64,000 nucleotides of DNA. Origin: DATAXV01 sp036272915. GTDB lineage: Bacteria > Chloroflexota > Dormibacteria > Dormibacterales > Dormibacteraceae. The notes beneath the pieces are model-generated. The model did not search any database, was not told the DNA's origin, and was given only the letters and a program-made list of their open reading frames with translations. The stretch covers positions 1 to 64,000 of the forward strand of contig DATAXV010000044.1 in the NCBI GenBank assembly GCA_036272915.1, given 5' to 3'. This document shows positions 32,899-41,752 of this stretch, one piece after another. Position numbers and translations under genes: made by a program. Position 1 is the stretch's first letter, and each line of letters opens with the position of its first letter.

Positions 32899-33723
32899 AT
32901 GGATAGACGACAGATACCGACCGGCACGAGACCGCCTCGCCGCCGCCCGCTTCCCTTCCCGGCGACCGTGCTCACGATCGAGGCGCTGAGCGATCACATG
33001 CTGCGCATCGCCTTCGGCGGCGAGGGCCTGGCACCGTTCAGCTGGCCGGGGCCGGCCAGCCACCTCAAGCTGTTCCTGCCCGAGGCGGGCCGCCGCGAGG
33101 TCGAGCTGCCGCCCGCCGACGCCGAGGGCTTCATGGTCATCGACCCGGGGACCCCCCGTCCCACGACCCGCACCTTCACGCCACGGAGTTGGGACGGAGC
33201 GCGCCTGGAGATCGACTTCGTGCTGCACGGGCACGGCCCGGCGTCGGAGTGGGCCGGTGCCGCCCGGCCGGGTGATCGGGCGGCCGTGAGCCAGCCGCGC
33301 AGCACCTGCGAGGTGCTGCCCGACAGCCGCTGGCTCCTCCTCGCCGGCGACGAGGCGGCGCTGCCCGCCCTGGCCACCCTGCTCGAGGCGATCGACCCCG
33401 GTCCCCAGGTCCAGCTGCTGGTCGAGATCCAGGGACCGGATCACCGCGTCGCACTGCCCGATCACGGCGCCCCGGTTCGCTGGCTGGTCCGGGAGTCCGA
33501 TGAGACCCCCGGCGACGCCCTCCTCGCCGCGATCGCGGGCTGGACGTCGCCGGCCGGGCCGGGTCAGGTGTTCGCCGCCTGCGAGGCGGCGGCGGTGCGG
33601 GCGATCCGCGCTCACCTCCTCGGTCCCAGGGAGATGCCCAAGCAGAGGGTCCTGACGCGTGGCTACTGGCGCCTGGGCGAGGCCAACCACCCTGACCACG
33701 ACTTCGGCGAGGACGCTGCCTGA
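32899..33723 (+). CDS. Siderophore-interacting protein (FAD-linked ferric reductase)
   Basis: 274 aa. The N-terminal FAD-binding barrel has TTRTFTPRSW at the flavin site, and the C-terminal NAD(P)H part has WLLLAGDEAALPALATLLE. RAHLLGPREMPKQRVLTRGYWRLGEANHPDHDF is typical of the family end. It reduces ferric siderophores in the cytosol to release iron. No siderophore importer is adjacent. The iterated repeats upstream probably control it. Confidence 0.92.
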   Translation: MDRRQIPTGTRPPRRRPLPFPATVLTIEALSDHMLRIAFGGEGLAPFSWPGPASHLKLFLPEAGRREVELPPADAEGFMVIDPGTPRPTTRTFTPRSWDGARLEIDFVLHGHGPASEWAGAARPGDRAAVSQPRSTCEVLPDSRWLLLAGDEAALPALATLLEAIDPGPQVQLLVEIQGPDHRVALPDHGAPVRWLVRESDETPGDALLAAIAGWTSPAGPGQVFAACEAAAVRAIRAHLLGPREMPKQRVLTRGYWRLGEANHPDHDFGEDAA

Positions 33724-33736
33724 CCGCGAGCCTCGC

Positions 33737-34912
33737 TCAGTCCTCCCCGGCGGCGTCGGCCGTCCGCCAGGGCAGGCGCAGCGGCTCCGGCGGCAGCCCG
33801 ACCGTGATCGCCAGCGGCGTCGCCACGATCAGGCGGGTGACGACGTAGGCGAGACCCAGCGTCACGAAGACGAGGAGGGCGAAGCCGAAGGCGGAGAGGG
33901 GCAGGTGCCGCTGAAGTAGGGGACCGGCGAGGATTCGGCCGGGTATGTAGAGCAGGGCCTCGTGGACGATGTATATCCCCAGCGAGTAGCGGCTGAGGAC
34001 CACCGCCGGCCGCCGGATCCAGTCGTACGCCCGGAGCAGACGCTCACCACTGATGGCGACGGCCGCGAAGACGGTGATGGTCATGATCGGGAGCAGGGGG
34101 CGGAGGAAGGCCCCGGTGCCGTTGGCGAAGCTGGCCTCGTCGGCGCTCGAGAGCTGGACGCCGACCAGCAGCGCCCCACCAGCGGCGGTGGCCAGCCAGA
34201 AGGGCCATGCCGGCCAGCGGGGCACGTTCCGGACCAGTGAGGCGCCGATCGCCGCTCCCACCGCGAAGTAGCCGATCCAGAAGAAGAAGAACTCGTACCC
34301 ATAGGCGAGAAACAGGCCCTGGAGCGGGGCGCTCTGCGGAGCGTAGAGGCGGTAGAGACAGAGGGCGGTCTGCAGCGCCATCGCCGCCGCCGCCAGCAGC
34401 CACCGGGCGCGGAGGCCCTCCGGCCAGAACTGGAAGCAGACGTAGAGCTGGGGGACGAGGATCAGGTACCAGAGGTGACCACCGCCGAGCAGCCACCAGC
34501 TGACCACGCCCGACCAACTGCGGGTCACCTCGAAAGTCAGGAAGAGGCCGATCAGGGTGTAGATGGGCAGCCAGAAGGCCCAGGGGAGCAACGAGCGGCC
34601 GAGGCGCCGGCGGGCGAAGACGCGCAGGTGCATGTGCTCCTGGCGCCGGTAGGTCAGGAGCAGGCCGGTGAGGACCACGAAGATCGGTACGCAGGAGCGG
34701 GAGAGCAGATCGCAATAGTTCCAGACGGCGAGGTCGGCCCCGCTCTGCTGCAGGGGCCAGTGGTCGGCGTGGATGACCAGGACCAGGAGGGTGGCGAACA
34801 CCCTGACCGCGTCCAGGCCGATCAGGTGCCTGACCCGCGGCGCCTCTCTCGGTTTCTCCGATGCGGAGGAGCCGGACGGTGCGGACGCTCCGCCGGTTGG
34901 TGGGTGAGGGAT
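33737..34912 (-). CDS. Acyltransferase family 3 membrane protein, probable AUC start
   Basis: 391 aa if it starts at ATC 34912. The family N-terminus HLIGLDAVRVFATLLVLVIHADHW needs residues upstream of the first standard start (GTG 34801, inside that motif). Between the in-frame stop at 34918 and that GTG there is no ATG, GTG or TTG. ATC 34912 lies six bases after GGAGG. About ten membrane helices follow, with RxxxR-type motifs (FARRRLGRSLLPW) and SLGIYIVHE. It probably transfers acyl groups to an envelope glycan or lipid. Confidence 0.8.
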   Translation of the reverse strand: MPHPPTGGASAPSGSSASEKPREAPRVRHLIGLDAVRVFATLLVLVIHADHWPLQQSGADLAVWNYCDLLSRSCVPIFVVLTGLLLTYRRQEHMHLRVFARRRLGRSLLPWAFWLPIYTLIGLFLTFEVTRSWSGVVSWWLLGGGHLWYLILVPQLYVCFQFWPEGLRARWLLAAAAMALQTALCLYRLYAPQSAPLQGLFLAYGYEFFFFWIGYFAVGAAIGASLVRNVPRWPAWPFWLATAAGGALLVGVQLSSADEASFANGTGAFLRPLLPIMTITVFAAVAISGERLLRAYDWIRRPAVVLSRYSLGIYIVHEALLYIPGRILAGPLLQRHLPLSAFGFALLVFVTLGLAYVVTRLIVATPLAITVGLPPEPLRLPWRTADAAGED

Positions 34913-35234
34913 CTTCTACCTCCAGAACAAAGCATGCCCGTGATTCGGGCTGGACCCGAGGGTTACGTTGGCGCGGCGGCAGCCTTGGACGATGTGGTCG
35001 GGCGCACGTCGAGGGCGCCCGGTGGCTGGCGGCGCCGCAGAGTCTGACGCACGCGCCGCTCCGGACGCGTCCGGATCCAGGACCCCGGTCTTCACCGACC
35101 GGGTGCGGGGCCATCCCGATGGGGACCCGGTCGGCTCCTGCTTCCGTCGGATCGCGCTCGACGTGATCGGCCCACCGGGCCGAGCATGATGGAGCCATGT
35201 CCTTCTTCCGCTGCGCCGCCGCGAGGCGAACCCG
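34913..35234. other. Intergenic region, no gene seen
   Basis: The 322 bases between the divergent acyltransferase and MobA-like genes hold the GGAGG ribosome site of the former (near 34922). Open frames here are short, Arg-rich and without ribosome sites. No tRNA or hairpin RNA stands out. Confidence 0.4.
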
Positions 35235-35831
35235 GTGAGGTCCGCCGGCGTCGTCCTCGCCGCCGGCGGGTCGACCCGCATGGGCGAGCCCAAGCAGCTG
35301 CTCCCGGTCGGGGGCAGACCGCTGCTGGAGATGGTGGTGGCCGAAGCCTCCGCCTCGTCGCTCGATGAGGTGGTGGTCGTGCTCGGCGCCAACGCTGAGC
35401 GGATCCGGGGCGAGGTCGACTGGGGCCGGGCCCGGGTCGTGGTCAATCCCGACCACGCCGTCGGCATGAGCACCTCGCTGCGGGCCGGCATCGCCGCGCT
35501 CGGGCCGGACGTGGATCGGGCGGTGATCATGCTTGGCGACCAGCCGGCCCTGACCGCGACGCTGCTCGAGGAGCTTCTCCGGGTCCACACGGACTCCGGA
35601 CTGCCGGCGGCGGCCTTCGGCTTCAACGGCATCACCCACCCGCCCGTGGTCCTGGCTCGGGAGCTGTGGGGAGAGCTGGAGGCGCTCAAGGGTGACGTCG
35701 GCTTCCGGGCGGTCCTTCGCAACCGGCCCGAACGGGTCGCCGTCCTGCCTCTTCCCGGCGATCGCGACCAACCGATCGATGTCGATACGCCCGAGGACTA
35801 CCGCCGGTTGCTCGGTACCGAGACCGGCTGA
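35235..35831 (+). CDS. MobA-like nucleotidyltransferase (molybdenum cofactor cytidylyltransferase type)
   Basis: 198 aa from GTG 35235. The signature VVLAAGGSTRMGEPKQLLPVGGRPLLE is at the N-terminus, followed by VVVVLGANAERI, NPDHAVGMSTSLRAGI and the MLGDQPALT metal site. This is the MocA type that makes molybdopterin cytosine dinucleotide, often for xanthine-dehydrogenase-like enzymes. No molybdoenzyme is nearby, so the partner is elsewhere. Confidence 0.88.
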   Translation: MRSAGVVLAAGGSTRMGEPKQLLPVGGRPLLEMVVAEASASSLDEVVVVLGANAERIRGEVDWGRARVVVNPDHAVGMSTSLRAGIAALGPDVDRAVIMLGDQPALTATLLEELLRVHTDSGLPAAAFGFNGITHPPVVLARELWGELEALKGDVGFRAVLRNRPERVAVLPLPGDRDQPIDVDTPEDYRRLLGTETG

Positions 35832-35865
35832 TCCGCCGGCCCGCTGAGGGCCGGCCTCGGCGCCG

Positions 35866-36030
35866 TCAGCCGGATCTCTGGCCGCGCTCGACGTGGGTGC
35901 CGTAGCAGTCGAGCCAGTACAGGACCCGCTCCAGGTCCGTTACCTGCACCAGCTGATCGCCCACGATCGCCCGAGCGATGGACACGGGCTCGCGAGCGGG
36001 CTCGTCCCTCCTCTCCTTCCTCTTCGGCAT
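35866..36030 (-). CDS. Small hypothetical protein
   Basis: 54 aa from ATG 36030, nine bases after GAGGAGG. Basic N-terminus (MPKRKERRDEPAREP), then AIVGDQLVQVTDLERVLYWLDCYGTHVE, a compact helix-strand unit. The longer frame upstream is Arg-rich with no start signal. Function unknown. Confidence 0.5.
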   Translation of the reverse strand: MPKRKERRDEPAREPVSIARAIVGDQLVQVTDLERVLYWLDCYGTHVERGQRSG

Positions 36031-36164
36031 TCGCCGTCGCCTCCTCGCGCCCCTCCCCGGCATCGGCCGCCGGACACCCGGCCGCCGGTCGCGGTGTCGG
36101 ATCAGGGCGAGGCGCCGGCCGGGCGCGGCTCGACCCTCTTGTGGCGCCGGGCTGGTCTCGCCAA

Positions 36165-36344
36165 TCAGGTCTGCGGCTCGGCCGCCTCCAGCACCCACAG
36201 GTGACCGCGGCATCCCTTCGGGAGCTGCGGGAGCCGCTGGCTCCGGATCACGGCGTTGTGCGGGCAGTCGCCACTGCCGCCGTCACATCGATATCGACCG
36301 GCGGGGACGATCTCGCCCGGCCGGTGGCAGTACACAACTCTCAT
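36165..36344 (-). CDS. Small Cys-containing protein of YjzC-like type
   Basis: 59 aa from ATG 36344. The start MRVVYCHRPGEIVPAGRYRC followed by DGGSGDCPHNAV and a C-terminal Cys-His stretch (KGCRGHLWVLEA) suggests a small zinc-binding or beta-barrel fold. PGEIVPxGxYRC recalls YjzC-like small proteins. The TGATATC motif overlaps its start codon. Function unknown. Confidence 0.55.
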   Translation of the reverse strand: MRVVYCHRPGEIVPAGRYRCDGGSGDCPHNAVIRSQRLPQLPKGCRGHLWVLEAAEPQT

Positions 36345-36360
36345 GACATCGACGATATCA
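36344..36360. promoter_or_regulatory. Palindromic TGACATCG-A-CGATATCA motif
   Basis: A 17-bp imperfect palindrome that directly overlaps the ATG of the minus-strand small gene. It is a variant of the motif found at 45673, 58491 and 59144. A bound regulator would block both transcription and translation start. Confidence 0.5.
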
Positions 36361-36683
36361 GATAAGGCCGTGTTCATATGCATTGACTTTCGGGTGGTCT
36401 GGGGCATGGAAAAGGACTGATCCGGCGCAGGCCCAAGTACAAGGCGGGAGAGTCTGGCGATGGATCGCCGGTGAGCCCCATCCGCGGGCGGGTGGGCGAC
36501 GGGCGTGGGATCCCGATCGGGATCGATCCGGTGAGCATGGACCGACGGCGGCGGGGCGGTGCCGGTGTCGGTTCGGAGGACTCCGGAAGCTCCAGCGAGC
36601 GGCTGGCTGCCCATAGCGCCACCAGTCTATCTCCGAGCGCGCGGATACGCCAGCCGGCGAGCGCGTGCGCGTCCTCTGGGACA
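36361..36683. other. Intergenic region, no gene seen
   Basis: These 323 bases upstream of the CoA-transferase gene contain only short overlapping frames without ribosome sites. The sequence near 36360-36420 is less GC-rich and could hold a promoter for the minus-strand gene, but no clear box is present. Confidence 0.35.
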
Positions 36684-37736
36684 ATGACCCTTGCCGTGTC
36701 GCTTCAGGGCATCCGGGTGATCGATCTCAGCCACCTCCTGCCGGGGCCCTACTGCTGCCGGCTGCTGGCCGACCTCGGCGCCGACGTGATCAAGGTCGAG
36801 GCACCGGGGCTGGGCGACGGCGCGCGCTGGATGCCGCCTCTGAGCGAGGGTCGCAGCCACGCCTTCGAGCTGATCAACCGCGGCAAGCGGAGCGTGGCGC
36901 TGAACCTGAAGGCGGAGCGGGGGAGGGAGCTGCTCCTCGAGCTCGCCGGAACCGCCGACGTTCTCGTCGACGGCTACCGCCCGGGCGTCCTCGACCGCCT
37001 CGGCGTCGGGTGGCCGGTGCTGCACGCCCGCCATCCGCGGCTCGTCGTCTGCGCCATAACCGGCTACGGGCAGCGGGGCCCCTCCAGTCGCAGGCCGGGC
37101 CACGACATCAACTACCTCGCCCGCACCGGCATCCTCGCACTGAACCGGCCGGCCGGAGGCGAGCCGCACCCGTTGCCGGTGACGCTGGCCGATCTCGCCG
37201 GCGGCGCCCAGGCGGCGGCGGTCGAGATCCTGGCCGCCCTGGTCGCCGCCGGTCGCGGCGGGGAGGGCGTGTTCATCGACATCTCGATGACCGACCGGAG
37301 CCGGGAGGCCCTCGACGCCATCGGTGGGGAGTGGGGGGCTCGCTACCTGTCCGGCGCGTACGCCTGTTACGGCGTCTACCGCTGCGCCGACGGCCATCTC
37401 TCCGTCGGCGCCCTGGAGCCGCGGTTCTGGGCGACGCTGTGCGAGGAGCTGGGGCGGCCGGATCTCGTCCCCCTCCAGTTCGAGGAGGGTGAGCAGGAGC
37501 GGGTCCGCGCCGAGCTGGCCGCCATCTTCGCCACCGCCGGACGCGACGCCTGGGAGCGGCGGCTGGGCCGGCTCGACGTCTGCGTCGAGCCCCTCCGCAC
37601 ACCGGAGGAGGCCCGACCGCCGGCGCCCGCGGCGGGACACGCGCCCCAGCTCGGCGCCGACAGCGACGAGGTTCTCGGCGAACTCGGGCTCGATCCCGCC
37701 GAGATCGCCAAGCTGCGGGCCGCTGGAATCATCTGA
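36684..37736 (+). CDS. CaiB/BaiF class III CoA-transferase
   Basis: 350 aa from ATG 36684, chosen because the family begins at LQGIRVIDLSHLLPGPYCCRLLADLGADVIKVEAP; the longer frame has no similarity upstream. The catalytic Asp is in RRPGHDINYLARTG (about residue 140). It moves CoA between carboxylic acids or, as in alpha-methylacyl-CoA racemase, epimerises acyl-CoA. The length is near that of the racemase-type members. No acyl-CoA pathway genes are adjacent. Confidence 0.9.
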   Translation: MTLAVSLQGIRVIDLSHLLPGPYCCRLLADLGADVIKVEAPGLGDGARWMPPLSEGRSHAFELINRGKRSVALNLKAERGRELLLELAGTADVLVDGYRPGVLDRLGVGWPVLHARHPRLVVCAITGYGQRGPSSRRPGHDINYLARTGILALNRPAGGEPHPLPVTLADLAGGAQAAAVEILAALVAAGRGGEGVFIDISMTDRSREALDAIGGEWGARYLSGAYACYGVYRCADGHLSVGALEPRFWATLCEELGRPDLVPLQFEEGEQERVRAELAAIFATAGRDAWERRLGRLDVCVEPLRTPEEARPPAPAAGHAPQLGADSDEVLGELGLDPAEIAKLRAAGII

Positions 37737-37808
37737 TCGGAGCCGGACCCCACTCCTTCGCGCTTCATTCTCCGATTGGCGAACGGTATTGAGGTCGACA
37801 TATTGATC

Positions 37809-38720
37809 ATGAGATCGATGGGTCAGCCGGCTCCGGGGGCGATGGGGGTGGATCGCGACAGGGTCGACTGGGTCTCCATCGGCGTCTTCCTGGTGACCGC
37901 CTAACGGCCTCGGCTGGGCGTCCCTCATCGGGCTGTGAGCCCCCTGGCCCCCCCTTCGTCATCCGCGGCAACGCCGGTATGTTCGGGCCGGCCATCGCCA
38001 CGCTGGCGGTGCGCCTGGTCCGGCATGAGCCACTGCGCGCTCTCGGTCTCCGGCCGCCGGGGCGCCTCCGCTGGCACGCCGGGGCGCCTCCGCTGGCACG
38101 CCGGCGTCCACCTGATCCCGCCGGCGGCGATCGTGGCCGGGGCCTCCTCACCCTGGCCACCGGCTACCGGCACTGGGCGCCGCACCTGGCCGCGGACGAG
38201 ACGGCCGCCGGCATCTCCCCGGGGCCGCTCCTGATCCTCGGCGCCGTCCAGGCGCTCACCCCAACGCCGTCATCGACCTCCCCCTCGCGTTCGGTGAGGA
38301 ACTGGGCTGGCGCGGCCACCTGCTGCCCCGCCTGGCCCCCCTCGGTGAGACCCGGCGGCGCTCCTCGGCGGCGCCGTCTGGGGCCTCTGGCACCAGCCGG
38401 TGATCGCGCTGTTCGGCCTCGGCGCGCTGACCGGATACGGCCTCCACAGCTGGGCGCTGGCCCCTTCTTCTGCCTGACCACGATCCCGCTCGGCGTGATC
38501 TTCGCCTGGTTCCGCTTTCGCTCCAGCAGCATCTGGCCCGGCGTGCTCGTCCATGCCATGGCCGACTCCGGGCTGGCCGCGCTGGCCGTCCTCGCCCCCT
38601 CCCACCCGGGCAGTCAGCTCATCGGCGGACCGATCGGGTTGATCGGGCTGGTCCGCCTGGGTGCTGGCGATGCTCCTCGTCGTGACCGGAAGGCTGCGCC
38701 CGCCCGGGCGGACTGTCTGA
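37809..38720 (+). pseudogene. Decayed CPBP-family (CAAX protease-like) membrane protein gene
   Basis: Pieces of one CPBP protein occur in order but in different frames. They are MFGPAIATLAVRLVRHEPLR (37979 on), FGEELGWRGHLLPRLAPLG with the catalytic EExxxR (near 38290), AVWGLWHQPVIALFGLGALTG with the WHxP His (near 38380), and LTTIPLGVIFAWFRFRSSS-IWPGVLVHAMAD (near 38480). The end WVLAMLLVVTGRLRPPGRTV is in yet another frame, stopping at 38720. At least five frame changes are needed, one of them caused by a 22-bp tandem duplication. The gene cannot make a functional protein. Confidence 0.85.
38059..38102. repeat. 22-bp perfect tandem duplication
   Basis: Two exact copies lie head to tail at 38059-38080 and 38081-38102 (each begins GGGGCGCC and ends CACGCC). 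The unit is not a multiple of three and breaks the reading frame of the CPBP pseudogene, so it looks like a recent replication slip. Confidence 0.9.
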
Positions 38721-38825
38721 CGAGAAGCGGGTCGAATCGCGACGACGGGGATCCGATCTCATCCGCGGGGCCAGTCCTTACAGCGCAGTGTGGCGATTCG
38801 GCCACCACGCTATGATCACAAGAAG

Positions 38826-39509
38826 GTGAGCGCGCCGCCAAGGCGGACCACGAGCGAAGTGCCTCAGGGGCGATGGGATGCCCGAGGCACCGTATGGCCT
38901 CGGAACACCTCGCCGCGAAGGGCCCGTCGAGACTGGGCCCGCCTCGAGAGCAGGCTCCGCGACCGCTCGCTGCCGCGGCGGGACCGGGAGCTGCTGAAGG
39001 AGATCAAGCACTGGCGGCTGACCCTGCCCCGGCCTCGCCTGGCCCCGGTCAGCTGGGCGGCGATCCTCGACATCGCCCGCTCCTTCGCCGAGGACCCGGT
39101 CCGGGTCGAGGAGCTCGCCCGCGATCCCGACCACGGCGGTCAGGTCACGATCAACAGTCTCGAGGAGACCGTGATCGCCCTGCGCCTGGAGCGCGACGGC
39201 CGGCTCCGCCACGTCGTCCGCGATCCGCGCACCGGTTGCGGGGACCTGATCGAGCAGGATGGCTGCGGTCAGGAGTGGGACGTGGTCACCTTCCCCGGCC
39301 GCTACTTTGATCGCCGGGACGCCGAGCGGACGCTTCGCCGCAAGATCGAGGAGCAGCGGCAGGATGAGGGCATGATCGAGGTCATCGCCAACACGGCCTA
39401 TCTCTCCATGGGGCAGATCGAGCAGGTGTCCGAGATCATCGACGCCGGCCGCTGGACCCGCTATGTCCTCTTCGGCAGTTCCCAGCGGGCGGCATGGGGT
39501 GGCGCCTGA
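38826..39509 (+). CDS. Hypothetical protein
   Basis: 227 aa from GTG 38826, nine bases after a -10-like TATGAT (38811-38816); a GTG at 38790 would lie upstream of that promoter. The N-terminal 90 residues are basic. A mixed alpha/beta part follows (QVTINSLEETVIALRLERDGRLRHVVRDPRTGCGDLIEQDGCG, with three Cys-containing turns) and a C-terminal helix. I do not recognise the family. It is coupled to the pentapeptide-repeat gene by a TGATG overlap. Confidence 0.6.
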   Translation: MSAPPRRTTSEVPQGRWDARGTVWPRNTSPRRARRDWARLESRLRDRSLPRRDRELLKEIKHWRLTLPRPRLAPVSWAAILDIARSFAEDPVRVEELARDPDHGGQVTINSLEETVIALRLERDGRLRHVVRDPRTGCGDLIEQDGCGQEWDVVTFPGRYFDRRDAERTLRRKIEEQRQDEGMIEVIANTAYLSMGQIEQVSEIIDAGRWTRYVLFGSSQRAAWGGA

Positions 39510-40129
39510 TGGCGATGCCCACCCCGGACCGAGACTTCCTGCGCCGTCTCGACGAGGAGCAGCGCCGTCGCATCGGTGACGGTCCCGCCTCCTTCGTCGA
39601 CCAGGACCTGGGCGGCACCGACCTCCGCCGCCTCGTGCTGCAGGCCGACTTCGAGCGATGTCGCTTCGACGACGCGCTCCTGCTCGAGGCGGACATGGGC
39701 GGGGCGCTGCTCGGCTACTGCTCCTTCCGTGGCGCCGACCTGTCCCGGTCCTGGCTGACCAAGGCGCGGCTCCACTATTGCGACCTGGAGGGGGCGGTCC
39801 TCCGCGAGGCTCACCTGGCGAAGGCCTCGATCCACCATTCCTCGCTCCGCGGGGCCGACCTGACCGGCGCCGACGTCGCCCGCGGCGCCTTTCACGACTG
39901 CGACCTCCGCGACGCCTCGCTCGTCGGGCTCGACCTACAGGGGGTTGCGTTCGACGCCTGCCGGCTGGCCGGAGCCGACTTCTCGGGAACCTCGGGCACG
40001 CTCAGCCCGGCGCCGATCGACGTCGGTCCGGAGGGCGCCACCCGGCTCCTCGAGGGCGACGCCGCGATCCGCTGGCTCCTCGCCGCTGGCGCGCGCGACA
40101 TCCACTTCCTGCAGCACGTCCGCCGCTGA
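39509..40129 (+). CDS. Pentapeptide-repeat protein
   Basis: 206 aa from ATG 39509, overlapping the previous stop (TGATG). Repeated A(D/N)LXX-type units run from about residue 30 to 165, for example GTDLRRLVLQADFERC, GADLSRSWL, GADLTGADVARGAFHDCDLRDASLVGLDLQ and LAGADFSGTSG, which fold into a right-handed quadrilateral beta-helix. Some such proteins mimic DNA and protect gyrase; the role here is unknown. It is probably translated together with the upstream hypothetical protein. Confidence 0.85.
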   Translation: MAMPTPDRDFLRRLDEEQRRRIGDGPASFVDQDLGGTDLRRLVLQADFERCRFDDALLLEADMGGALLGYCSFRGADLSRSWLTKARLHYCDLEGAVLREAHLAKASIHHSSLRGADLTGADVARGAFHDCDLRDASLVGLDLQGVAFDACRLAGADFSGTSGTLSPAPIDVGPEGATRLLEGDAAIRWLLAAGARDIHFLQHVRR

Positions 40130-40147
40130 GGCGCCCCAAAGGCCCGC

Positions 40148-40543
40148 CTAATCCGATCGGTCGCCGGTTGAGACGGGCTCGCCCCAGAAGCCGTGCGACC
40201 AGCCCAGGCCGATCATCGCCGCCGCCGTGGCGATGAGCAGCGGGCGACGGTGCCAGCCGCCGACGGCCAGGAGGACGGCGCTGGCCGCGCGCACCACCTG
40301 CAGCGAGGCCGGCATGTGCTCTCGCGAATAGCGGCCGGCGGGCGACCGGCCCAGCCGGTCGAGGTCCAGGCGCAGGACCACCGTCGACGCCACCACTGGC
40401 GGCAGCGCGAAGGCGAGCAGCCCGGGGACGAGCCGCCGCTGCCAGAAGAAGAAGGTGGAGAGGGTGGAGGCGCCGATGTCGGCCACGAGCTTGGCCGGAT
40501 GGACCTGATGGACCAGGTATCGCTGGTGGGAGGTCAGCGCCAC
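40148..40543 (-). CDS. Small membrane protein of unknown function
   Basis: 131 aa from GTG 40543. Three hydrophobic segments are visible (LVADIGASTLSTFFFW, LVPGLLAFALPPVVASTVVLRL and LLIATAAAMIGLGWSHGFW) with an SREHMP loop between the second and third. No known domain. It converges on the pentapeptide-repeat gene. Confidence 0.55.
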   Translation of the reverse strand: MALTSHQRYLVHQVHPAKLVADIGASTLSTFFFWQRRLVPGLLAFALPPVVASTVVLRLDLDRLGRSPAGRYSREHMPASLQVVRAASAVLLAVGGWHRRPLLIATAAAMIGLGWSHGFWGEPVSTGDRSD

Positions 40544-40932
40544 ATCCGACAGCCTATTCCTGGGGCGGGAGGATGGGCCGGTCGTCCGCGGACGGGGAGC
40601 TCGATCCCGATCGCCGCCAGCAGGACCGGCAAGGCGGGTCGGTGAGTCGCTCCATCGCTCCGGCCATGCCGAGACCGCACCGGGATCAGGAGGGTGGCGC
40701 GCCCCGCCACCGGCTCCTCGTCGCGACCACCGTGACGGCGCTGAGGACGGCGGCGATCAGGACGATGAGGCCGATCATCCCGATCGGGACGCCCACGGCA
40801 CTTTTTCGTTGCCAAGGCCGCGGCGTACTTGCGGATATGATCGCTTGAGCGGGACGGGTCCCCGTCGCCCCCGGCGCAGGGCGGAGGCGGTTCAAGACAT
40901 CGTGTCGTCGGCGACGGCGAGGAGGTCCAAGC
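40544..40932. other. Intergenic region with one possible membrane micro-ORF
   Basis: Of these 389 bases, only 40686-40796 (minus strand, GTG start) looks protein-like: 36 aa with one hydrophobic helix (IGMIGLIVLIAAVLSAVTVVA) and a basic end. It has no ribosome site, so it is left as possible. The GGAGGT at 40921-40926 belongs to the methyltransferase gene. Confidence 0.3.
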
Positions 40933-41751
40933 GTGGCAGATAGCCGAGGTCCGGGCGGCCGGAGGAAGCGCGAGCGGTACCTCTTCCCGGAGCATCCGGT
41001 GGAGACCGAGCGCCTCGACCTTCAGCACTACGCGCTGCGCGAGGTGGTCGGCAACGTGGTCGCGCCCATCGAGTCACCCAGGCGCGTGTTCGACTCCTGT
41101 TCGGGAAGCGGCCAGTGGGGGTTCGACCTCTGCGCGCAATACCCGAACGCGGTGGTCGTGGCCGTGGACCGCGAGAACCGCCGGCCGGGCGGCCCTGACA
41201 GCTATCTGTTCGTACGGGCCAACGTCCTCGACGGGCTCTCCTTCCAGTCCGATCAGTTCGATTACGTCCATCAGCGGCTGGCGCTGGCGGGGATCCCGCT
41301 CGAAGCCTGGACCCCACTCGTCGCGGAGCTCGTTCGGGTCGCCCGCCCCGGAGGATGGGTGGAGCTCGCCGAGCCGAATTTCGCCATCAATCAGCCGGGT
41401 CAGGCGACGAGTCGACTCCTCGATCTGATGAAGGAGATGGCGGTGGGGTCGGGGCTGGACAGCACGGGCATCGTCTACAAGCTGCTCGACGGCTATCTCG
41501 AGCAGGCCGGCCTGCTCGATGTCGAGCGTCGGCTGTACACCCTCCCGCTAGGCACCTGGGGCGGGCGGGTCGGATCGCTCCTCGGTACCAACTTCCGCTC
41601 CGCGTGGCAGCGCCTGGCCGAGGCCTTCGAGGCCAGGCTGGGCTTTTCCCGTCTGGAGTCGCACGAACTGATCAACACCGCCACCCAGGAGTGCGAGGAG
41701 CGCCGGACCACCTGGTCCTTCGCCGTCGCCTTCGGGCGCAAGCCGGGGTGA
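40933..41751 (+). CDS. SAM-dependent methyltransferase
   Basis: 272 aa from GTG 40933, six bases after GGAGGT. The SAM motif I is VFDSCSGSGQWGFDL (where one usually sees GxGxG), followed by VVAVDRENRRPGG and the post-II VRVARPGGWVELAEP. It resembles the methyltransferase-domain proteins of the UbiE/PHM-like group (LNLPxGTWGG). Substrate unknown. Convergent with the enolase-superfamily gene. Confidence 0.85.
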   Translation: MADSRGPGGRRKRERYLFPEHPVETERLDLQHYALREVVGNVVAPIESPRRVFDSCSGSGQWGFDLCAQYPNAVVVAVDRENRRPGGPDSYLFVRANVLDGLSFQSDQFDYVHQRLALAGIPLEAWTPLVAELVRVARPGGWVELAEPNFAINQPGQATSRLLDLMKEMAVGSGLDSTGIVYKLLDGYLEQAGLLDVERRLYTLPLGTWGGRVGSLLGTNFRSAWQRLAEAFEARLGFSRLESHELINTATQECEERRTTWSFAVAFGRKPG

Positions 41752-41752
41752 G

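Noticed and set aside
34044..35771. Long minus-strand frame spanning three gene regions
   Set aside because: It crosses the MobA-like gene and an intergenic gap with no consistent protein features; the two real genes have clear motifs.
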